From Lacticaseibacillus paracasei subsp. paracasei (GTDB lineage: Bacteria > Bacillota > Bacilli > Lactobacillales > Lactobacillaceae), in the NCBI RefSeq assembly GCF_000829035.1, contig NZ_AP012541.1, positions 1,240,001-1,304,000 of the forward strand: a stretch of DNA of 64,000 nucleotides. Reading direction: 5' to 3'. The position numbers and the translations under genes are program-made. Every line of letters begins with the position of its first letter. Within the stretch, counting starts at the first letter, position 1. The notes beneath the pieces were generated by a model. That model worked only from the letters and a program-made list of their open reading frames with translations. It did not search any database and had not been told where the DNA came from. Shown here in pieces: positions 57,147 to 64,000 of this stretch.

Positions 57147-58829
57147 TTAGAGCAAAATCAGCATCGGTAAAATAACCGGGTGTCGTTCTGTTTTGTCGAA
57201 CAAAAATTCTTGCAAGTTGCTGGTGATTGCATCTTTTAAGCTAGCTTCCGTCACCTTTTCACTGCTTGAGAAGGTTGACTTAATGGTGCGATAGACGCGC
57301 CGCTGAGCCTGATTAATCAACTCGCCGGATTCACGCATATAGATGAAGCCGCGAGAAAGCAGATCAGGACCAGCTAAGACCGCTTGTTTTTGCATATTGA
57401 TCGTGGCAACGACCACAACCAAGCCTTCCTCAGACAACATGCGCCGATCGCGAATGACAGCATTACCGATGTCGCCGACACCATTACCATCAATGTAAAC
57501 ATCGCCAGCAGGGAAGTGACCGGCAATTCGAGCACTATCTTGCGTAAGAGCTAATACATCGCCATTTTCCATAATGTAGCAATTCTTTTCAGGGACGCCG
57601 CATTGTTGGGCAAGTTCGCAATGAATCTTTTGCATCCGATATTCACCATGGCAAGCCATAAAGAATTTTGGCTTGATTAGCCGCAACATAAGCTTCTGGT
57701 CTTCTTGACCGCCGTGACCGGAAGTGTGGACGTTGTTGACCTTGCCATGGATGACCTCGGCACCAGCTTCACTTAGCTGATTGATCACGTGATTAACACT
57801 GACAGTATTGCCGGGAATCGGATTACTGGAGAAGATGACGGTATCCCCAGGTTGAATACTGATTTGTCGATGCGTGCCATTAGCAATTCGGCTCAGCGCT
57901 GCCATTGGTTCGCCTTGTGAACCGGTACAGAGGATCATCACTTTATCAGCTGGCATCGAATTAAGTTGATGGGCATCAATCAAGACGTCATCAGGGATGT
58001 TAAGGTAGCCAAGTTCGCGGCCATTGACCATCGCAGTTTCCATTGAACGGCCAAAAACAGCAATTTTACGACCGTGTGCCATTGCCGCATCAGCTGCTTG
58101 GGCGATCCGTGAAATGTTTGACGCAAAGGTGGCAAATATGATGCGACCATCAATTCGATCAAAAATGTGGCGAATTGACTTGCCAACAAATCGTTCTGAC
58201 TTAGTAAATGTCGGTACTTCCGCGTTGGTTGAATCCGACATCAGTACCAGCACGCCTTCTTCGGCGAACCGGCACATTTTTTGGAAGTTAGGGGATGGCT
58301 GATCGCCAACCGGCGTGAGATCAAACTTGAAGTCCCCGGTTTGAATGACGATGCCTTGCGGTGTATGAACCGCGATGCCCAGCGTATCCGGAATACTGTG
58401 GGTCGTGCGGAAGAACTCAACACTAAGTTTTTTGAACTTCAACACGGTGTCTTCGTTAATTTCAGTTAATTTGGTAGTGCGTAACAAACCGTGTTCTTCA
58501 AGTTTGCCACGAATCAAAGCTGCTGCTAACGGACCAGCGTAAATTGGCACATTCGGTACCTGCTGTAAGAAGTAGGGAATACCACCAATATGATCTTCAT
58601 GTCCGTGAGTAATAACCAGTGCTTTGATCTTGTCTTTGTTTTGAACCAAGTAGGAATAATCGGAAATGACATAATCAATCCCAAGCAGATCATCTTCAGG
58701 GAACTTGATCCCTGCATCAATCACGATGATTTCATCTTGGAATTGAACCCCGTACATGTTCTTCCCAATTTCACCTAAACCGCCGACAGCAAAGACGGCG
58801 GTTTCGTTATTCTTAATATTTAATTTCAT
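57147..58829 (-). CDS. rnjA: Ribonuclease J1
   Basis: A 560-residue metallo-beta-lactamase/beta-CASP RNase with endo- and 5' exonuclease activity, central to mRNA decay and 16S processing. The metal site HGHEDH is at residues 75-80. TTHSIPD near 140, DFKFDLTP near 167 and the beta-CASP motifs including [12 protein letters not shown] and [10 protein letters not shown] are seen. It follows rpoY by four bases, the usual pairing in Firmicutes. Confidence 0.96.
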   Translation of the reverse strand: MKLNIKNNETAVFAVGGLGEIGKNMYGVQFQDEIIVIDAGIKFPEDDLLGIDYVISDYSYLVQNKDKIKALVITHGHEDHIGGIPYFLQQVPNVPIYAGPLAAALIRGKLEEHGLLRTTKLTEINEDTVLKFKKLSVEFFRTTHSIPDTLGIAVHTPQGIVIQTGDFKFDLTPVGDQPSPNFQKMCRFAEEGVLVLMSDSTNAEVPTFTKSERFVGKSIRHIFDRIDGRIIFATFASNISRIAQAADAAMAHGRKIAVFGRSMETAMVNGRELGYLNIPDDVLIDAHQLNSMPADKVMILCTGSQGEPMAALSRIANGTHRQISIQPGDTVIFSSNPIPGNTVSVNHVINQLSEAGAEVIHGKVNNVHTSGHGGQEDQKLMLRLIKPKFFMACHGEYRMQKIHCELAQQCGVPEKNCYIMENGDVLALTQDSARIAGHFPAGDVYIDGNGVGDIGNAVIRDRRMLSEEGLVVVVATINMQKQAVLAGPDLLSRGFIYMRESGELINQAQRRVYRTIKSTFSSSEKVTEASLKDAITSNLQEFLFDKTERHPVILPMLILL

Positions 58830-58833
58830 ATAA

Positions 58834-59046
58834 TTAGAAAGTTGTCAGCTTAAAGTTGGCTGACTTTTCCTCGTATTCCAGGAAGTTTCCGGATAATTCC
58901 TGGATGAATTCAATATTATAAGGCGTGTTCTTTTCAACAAGCGCACGCGCTTCAACCGCAGATGGCGCCTCGAGGTAAAGCGTCTGGGTTGTTTCCCGTC
59001 GTGGATTTTGAATCTTGTCTTTCTGATATAAGACTTTGTAGATCAT
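58834..59046 (-). CDS. rpoY: RNA polymerase epsilon subunit RpoY
   Basis: A 70-residue small subunit of Firmicute RNA polymerase (formerly DUF1447). The sequence [11 protein letters not shown]... with [17 protein letters not shown] is characteristic. ATG 59046 with GGAAGGAG upstream is the start; the open frame upstream of it is Cys/Phe-rich and not family-like. It is co-transcribed with rnjA. No clear promoter was found in the ~270 bases upstream (59047-59323). Confidence 0.92.
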   Translation of the reverse strand: MIYKVLYQKDKIQNPRRETTQTLYLEAPSAVEARALVEKNTPYNIEFIQELSGNFLEYEEKSANFKLTTF

Positions 59047-59323
59047 GATGGACTCCTTCCGTGGTACAAAAAGAAAGGAAGTGCAACAAAACGGCTTCCG
59101 AAAAAAAGGACATACCATCAAGATGGAAAACCACAACAGACATGGTCTATCTTATTGGGATGGCCGATATTTCTCGTCGTTCGAACCCGAAAACAGGCAT
59201 ACCTGCGCTATTTCGTCGTTCTATTTCTGTCACAACTCCTAAATACTTTATGACCGATCGATTTGTTGTGAAAACAACAGCTAGCAACAGTCTATCATAT
59301 TTGAAACGGTGTGAACAGACCAG

Positions 59324-59441
59324 AGCGTGAACCAGCCCGGTTAGAAAAACCGGAGTGTAAGTGCTCCTCAACGTGATGTCCGGATTGAGGCCATTGCGTT
59401 CAAGGTTGTTATACGTAGGTTTCTGAACTGGCGACCGCGGT
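59324..59441 (-). repeat. Long-palindrome repeat, copy R12 (degenerate)
   Basis: It begins AGAGCGTGAACCAG and contains GGTTAGAAAAACCGGAGTGTAAG and, on the other arm, TACGTAGGTTTCTGAACTGGCGA (each only partly matched). Pairing is weaker than in other copies. It sits between divergent rpoY and the gene at 59666. Confidence 0.72.
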
Positions 59442-59587
59442 TATGCGGCAATTGTAAGGTCTATCCTTTGGTGCTAATGCGGCTGGCACACTGATCCTAG
59501 TACTCTCTTAGGAATCAAACCAGATGATGCTCACGAGTTTATGACCAGCTATTATTGTCAAACTAACCTTCGATTGCAAGAATCACA

Positions 59588-59618
59588 TTGGCGATAGCGT
59601 GGTTGTTCTGGGTATAAT
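59588..59618 (+). promoter_or_regulatory. Candidate promoter of the 59666-60439 gene pair
   Basis: TATAAT at 59613-59618 is a consensus -10. TTGGCG at 59588-59593 is a possible -35 but the spacer is 19. Confidence 0.45.
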
Positions 59619-59665
59619 AAAGGTAAGAATCAATAACATATTGGCTTTTGAAGGGAGTGGACGTT

Positions 59666-60115
59666 GTGGTCTGGCTTATCGTTGTTCTAGTTCTGATCGT
59701 GCTCATCGTTTTGTGGGTGCTCAGGAAGCGCTGGCGGCGTAATAAAGCAATCCAAATTCTGCTTCATCATAGCCAGCGACTAAGTGATCAGGTCATGGAT
59801 GCTGCTTTAACATCACTTAAAATCCCTGTCCAAGAACCTTTGACTTCAAAACCAATTACGGACATTTGGGGTCATGGTGTGATGGCGTTCTCCTATATTT
59901 TCCCCAAGAGCTTTTCCACCATTGATCAGCATCAATTAGCCGACGCTTTGCAAAAAGCGGCTGAAGAATTGGATATTGCCAGTTCCGATCCGGCATTACC
60001 GCCTTTTGTGATCACGGATTACTTTGAACTAGAGGGGCAGCAACATGTTGATCTCGCTTTTATTGCTAATGAGGCTACCATAGAATATGTCCGCGATGTG
60101 AATCGCGTTGCTTAA
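59666..60115 (+). CDS. Membrane-anchored protein of unknown function
   Basis: A 149-residue protein. One N-terminal hydrophobic helix (about residues 1-20: Val/Leu/Ile-rich) is followed by RKRWRRNK, which puts the remaining ~120 residues in the cytoplasm. The soluble part has no motif I recognise. AAGGGAG 8 bases upstream supports GTG 59666; GTG 59657 and TTG 59648 are alternatives. A second small gene follows after 30 bases, likely in the same operon. Confidence 0.7.
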   Translation: MVWLIVVLVLIVLIVLWVLRKRWRRNKAIQILLHHSQRLSDQVMDAALTSLKIPVQEPLTSKPITDIWGHGVMAFSYIFPKSFSTIDQHQLADALQKAAEELDIASSDPALPPFVITDYFELEGQQHVDLAFIANEATIEYVRDVNRVA

Positions 60116-60145
60116 TTTTAGAAAGTGTCGAATGGAGGGGTTCAA

Positions 60146-60439
60146 GTGAACGATGATCAGGATTTATTGATGCGTCAGATCAAAAGTTTTGCCCAAGGAT
60201 TAGGCGCTGCGATGAGTAAGAAAGATCGACGCCCAGATGATCCAGTCGTCGTTTTCCACGATGCGGAAGTCAGCTTGGCCAGCTATCAAGCAAAACTGAT
60301 AACTGAAGTGAAGGAAAATGGCTTTTCGGCAGCTAAAGCACTTTTGACAACATGGCGGGACACCCGCTTATCACGACGACAGTACGAAGACTTAACGGCA
60401 TGGTTGCAGGGACAACGATTTGTGTATAAAGAATCGTAA
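60146..60439 (+). CDS. Small soluble protein of unknown function
   Basis: A 97-residue, charged, mainly helical protein. Its N-terminus DDQDLLMRQIKSFAQGLGAA resembles the start of small Firmicute proteins of the DUF6483 type, but I am not sure of that match. GGAGGGG 6 bases upstream sets the GTG. It is followed by a good terminator and is the second gene of a pair. Confidence 0.7.
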   Translation: MNDDQDLLMRQIKSFAQGLGAAMSKKDRRPDDPVVVFHDAEVSLASYQAKLITEVKENGFSAAKALLTTWRDTRLSRRQYEDLTAWLQGQRFVYKES

Positions 60440-60461
60440 GTTGGGTGAAAAATAGTGTCAA

Positions 60462-60488
60462 AAAAAGAAGGCTTTAAGCCTTCTTTTT
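60462..60488. terminator. Bidirectional terminator between unknown gene and def
   Basis: AAAAAGAAGGC pairs with GCCTTCTTTTT around TTTAA; serves both converging transcripts. Confidence 0.9.
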
Positions 60489-60502
60489 AGTACAAACGTA
60501 TT

Positions 60503-61057
60503 TTACTTGATAATGACGGCATCCGGGTCGATGGTGAAAGGATGTTCCTTATTAATATGATCGTAAAACAGGACGCCATTTAAGTGATCGATTTCGTGCT
60601 GGCAAACGATAGCCGGATAGTTCTTCAGACGAATCTTTTTATGTTCACCGGCTTCATTTTGATAACTGATGGTAATCCGATCAGCCCGGACGACATATCC
60701 GGGAACATCTTTATCAACGGACAGGCAACCTTCGCCTTCAGCCAAAGCAGCATGTTGAACGCTGTTGCTGATGATCCGCGGATTAATCAAAACTTCTTTA
60801 AAGAGGATTTCATTATCGTCACCGGGAACCAAAACAGCAGCCATCGCCTTGCTTTGCCCAACTTGTGGCGCAGCTAGTCCAACGCCAGGACGCAAATGAT
60901 ACTTTTCGTTTTGTTCTTCATCTTGGCTGATGACCAAGTAAGCCATCATATCATGCGCCAGTTGCTTGTCCTCGTCAGAAAGTGGGAACGTGACTGGCTT
61001 TGCCGTTTCACGCAGGACCTTGGCCCCATCGCGCGTGATATCCTTCATCAAATACAC
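60503..61057 (-). CDS. def: Peptide deformylase
   Basis: A 184-residue type II deformylase that removes the formyl group from nascent proteins. Motif 1 [10 protein letters not shown] is near residues 58-67, motif 2 EGCLSVD with metal ligand Cys111, and motif 3 QHEIDH with His154, Glu155 and His158. The insertion between motifs 1 and 2 is that of Gram-positive type II enzymes. The GTG start has GGAGGTAC upstream. Confidence 0.96.
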   Translation of the reverse strand: MYLMKDITRDGAKVLRETAKPVTFPLSDEDKQLAHDMMAYLVISQDEEQNEKYHLRPGVGLAAPQVGQSKAMAAVLVPGDDNEILFKEVLINPRIISNSVQHAALAEGEGCLSVDKDVPGYVVRADRITISYQNEAGEHKKIRLKNYPAIVCQHEIDHLNGVLFYDHINKEHPFTIDPDAVIIK

Positions 61058-61399
61058 AATCTGTACCTCCGTTCATTTCTTCTACTAGATTAGCACAGGA
61101 CCAGAAGGCTGAAAAGCTTCGCGTGCAAGAGGTTTGCCTTAAATGCTGCAATAGCAGAAACTTTTTCTGTGTCTGGGTGATAAGCAAGAAAAAAACTATT
61201 TTTGAAGCTTTGCTCATTTTCAAGGAATTCACGCTATTTCGATTCATAAAGCTACAGAAAAAATAATAGCTCTGTATCACTTACAAAGACAAATACAAAA
61301 TGTTTTTTGTCTAATTGATGATTCGCAAGTTTTATGTTCTAACCAACAACCTTTTTGAATTGCCATGATTGTTCAGCTGTGCTCGATTCGGTGAAACAT
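61058..61399. other. Gene-free stretch upstream of def
   Basis: About 340 bases between def and the M-box promoter. I see no coding region, repeat copy or convincing promoter for def here; the sequence is AT-rich toward its right end. Confidence 0.5.
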
Positions 61400-61428
61400 T
61401 TGACATTCGGTTTTTTTTACCCTACTAT
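61400..61428 (+). promoter_or_regulatory. Promoter of the M-box transcript
   Basis: TTGACA (61400-61405) and TACTAT (61423-61428) are separated by 17 bases, just before the riboswitch. Confidence 0.75.
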
Positions 61429-61433
61429 ATAGA

Positions 61434-61647
61434 AGGTTAAACAAATACGGTGCTTTCCGTTAGGTGAGGCTCCTATACGAACAATGCTGCTGCTCAGAAA
61501 CATCGAGAGATGCCAATTGAGTCAACTGCGTCTGCCCATTAAGGCTTACGCTAATGCAGCTGAAGCTCGCTTCTAGGCGTATAGTGCTAAAACTAAACGA
61601 TTGGGATGCTTTTTCTGCACGCTCTCAATCGGCGTGCAATTTTTTTG
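61434..61647 (+). promoter_or_regulatory. M-box (ykoK-type) Mg2+ riboswitch with terminator
   Basis: The sequence holds the M-box hallmarks GTTAGGTGAGGCTCCTATAC near 61459, GCTGCTGCTCAGAAACATCG near 61487, GATGCCAATTGAGTCAAC near 61509 and a late GCTAAAACTAAACGATTGGG. A terminator pairs TGCACGC (61616-61622) with GCGTGCA (61633-61639) before T7. CGATTGGGA (61598-61606) can instead pair with TCTCAATCG (61624-61632), giving the expected antiterminator. High Mg2+ should stop transcription. Confidence 0.88.
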
Positions 61648-61682
61648 CCTAATGAAAAGCTGAGGAAAAGGTGGTGAGCATA

Positions 61683-61772
61683 ATGGAACAATCTTCAAAG
61701 AGTACCGGTAGTAGTAGCGATTTAGCTGATCCCGGAAGGCCCATTGTGCTGCCGCTACGATCTCTTAAGTGA
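61683..61772 (+). CDS. Possible 29-residue leader peptide or gene remnant
   Basis: A short open frame with a good ribosome site (AAAGGTGGTGAG) just after the riboswitch terminator. The product is Ser-rich at first, then DPGRPIVLPLR with three prolines. It is in the same frame as the next gene but ends in TGA, with a further TAA after it. It could be a leader peptide, or the original start of the ATPase-like gene now cut off by stops. Confidence 0.4.
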   Translation: MEQSSKSTGSSSDLADPGRPIVLPLRSLK

Positions 61773-61829
61773 AATTAATGGATTTGGCAGCATCGCGGTC
61801 CTTCTCGGGAAACGGGAAGGAGTTTGTCG

Positions 61830-62645
61830 ATGTTGATGATGGTTTCGAGTGGCCTGTCACGCTACGAAGCGCAAAAGGCCCAACAAACAGTTACACCACG
61901 TCCTAATACGATCAACAAGGCAAGTCTCTTCTTACCGTTGTTGATCATGACTGCCGGTGTCAGTGGCTTGATCAGTGTGATCACTCGCAACTGGCTTCTT
62001 ACAGTTGTTATCGGCGTGTTGCTTAGTATGATGATGGCTGTGATCGTTTATCTGCTCACAGCTGCTACCCGACATCAGGGCGATCCCAAACAGACGGTTT
62101 TGGTTGTACGCGAGGGCTTGGTTCGCCAAGTGAGCGCAAATGACCTTGTCGTCGGTGACGTGCTGATGTTGACGACAGGAGAAAAACTGCCTGTTGACGT
62201 TGCGTTGGCTCCCGATGCACACGTTTCCTTGCCAAGTGATTTGGCCGGGCTGCTGGCTTTGATCGGTCGGCAGGTACCAGCGGGGGTAGGCATTGCTGGC
62301 GCTGTGATGGCGACCGATGCCCAAGCAACCGTCACAGCGGTTTTGCGTGATGGTCTTGTCGACCATGCCTTTGCACAATTGAACGGAAAGACGGAAAATC
62401 ATGCGCCAGCTTCACTTGTAACGAGTGCGGCAGTTGGTTTTGTCCTTGCGCTAAAACAGATTTTTCGGGTATCCGGCATTGCTGTATCACTCCTGGCAAG
62501 TGAATTGTTAAGAAGTAAACAAGTAAATCGTGCACAGCAGGTTCGGTTACATGCCGATCTTGCCCAACACGCCACCTTGGTTGGCGCCATGAAACATCAC
62601 AGTAAAACAAGTGATTTTCGGCACAACCAAGATCCGGTCTCGTGA
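61830..62645 (+). pseudogene. Truncated P-type cation ATPase-like membrane protein
   Basis: A 271-residue product. It starts like the N-terminal domain of P-type ATPases (GLSRYEAQKAQ), then has two membrane helices (about residues 32-50 and 57-80) and an actuator-like segment with VREGLVRQVSANDLVVGDV and TTGEKLPVDVAL. The TGES loop is not recognisable, and the DKTGT phosphorylation domain, nucleotide domain and later helices are absent. The frame nevertheless stays open and has a ribosome site (GGGAAGGA, 7 bases before the ATG). With the M-box upstream, the ancestor was probably an Mg2+ transporter such as MgtA. It may be a relic or a repurposed regulator. Confidence 0.6.
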
Positions 62646-62666
62646 AGCACGATGAATGAATCCATT

Positions 62667-62706
62667 AAAAGAGGCACGCGCTTGTGAAGCGACGTGCTCT
62701 TTTTGT
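62667..62706 (+). terminator. Terminator upstream of pdhA
   Basis: AAAAGAGGCACG pairs with ACGTGCTCTTTT with an inner CTT/AAG stem, then T-rich sequence. Confidence 0.85.
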
Positions 62707-62878
62707 GTCTTATTTTTTATAAGGTTCTGTTATAGTCCCATTCGTTAAAAAATGAGGCACAACAAGCTCGGAAAAGGATTCCCGCCAGTGCTGAAATAAA
62801 ACGCTTGCAAGGATAAAACCGCAATGTTACGCTTGGTTTGTAAAGATTTTCATTAGTACAGTTTTCCTGCGTTAATGA

Positions 62879-64000
<1,122 letters not shown>

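Noticed and set aside
62791..62806. Catabolite-response element before pdhA
   Set aside because: AAAACGCTTGCA matches only about 12 of 15 consensus positions and lies about 100 bases upstream; too weak to call without comparison.

Overview
The window looks like a chromosomal segment of a Lacticaseibacillus (L. casei / paracasei / rhamnosus group). This is inferred from the low-to-mid GC Gram-positive gene content, the gene order (ezrA, desulfurase-thiI, rex, valS; mreBCD-minCD followed by an amino-acid ABC transporter; a dcw cluster without murE/murF/ftsW; sepF-yggT-ylmH-divIVA-ileS), the lactobacillus-type small proteins, and the abundance of T-box leaders. No rRNA, tRNA, CRISPR array, prophage or transposase gene was seen. 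Almost every gene reads left to right. The exceptions are a 39-residue membrane protein gene, pstS, telA-xpaC, dagK, rnjA-rpoY and def.

Layout. 1-11.4 kb: 3' part of ezrA, a cysteine desulfurase-thiI pair (4-thiouridine in tRNA), rex, T-box-controlled valS, folC, a HAD phosphatase and radC. 11.5-20 kb: mreBCD-minCD (cell shape and septum placement), a T-box leader with a duplicated 3' module ahead of a three-gene amino-acid ABC transporter, and cardiolipin synthase. 20.9-37.7 kb: the dcw cluster mraZ-rsmH-ftsL-pbpB-mraY-murD-murG-divIB-ftsA-ftsZ, continuing into sepF-yggT-ylmH-divIVA and T-box ileS plus a cold-shock protein gene. 37.8-46 kb: a lone pstS with Pho-box-like repeats, a 14-TM-type MFS exporter, telA/xpaC, a Nudix hydrolase, mtnN, a second cysteine desulfurase and a DUF1831 gene. 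46.2-56.9 kb: a UvrA paralogue, mnmA (2-thiouridine in tRNA), a phosphoglycerate-mutase-like phosphatase, a TPR protein, recD2, an Eis-like acetyltransferase and dagK. 57-64 kb: rnjA-rpoY, two unknown genes, def, an M-box Mg2+ riboswitch in front of a P-type-ATPase-like gene that lacks the catalytic half, and the start of pdhA.

Two features stand out. First, a family of about 120-bp long-palindrome repeats occurs at least 12 times. Their arms vary between copies but stay complementary. Their ends fall exactly on stop codons, Shine-Dalgarno sequences or -35 hexamers of neighbouring genes. Second, a complete-looking Mg2+ riboswitch drives a membrane protein that resembles only the N-terminal part (two membrane helices plus an actuator-like domain) of a P-type cation ATPase, with the TGES loop not recognisable and no phosphorylation domain. 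It is either a relic or a repurposed protein.

Functional themes are envelope growth and division (mre, min, dcw, sepF, divIVA, ezrA), tRNA charging and thiolation (valS, ileS, thiI, mnmA, two desulfurases) and RNA-level regulation (three T-box systems, an M-box, repeat hairpins).
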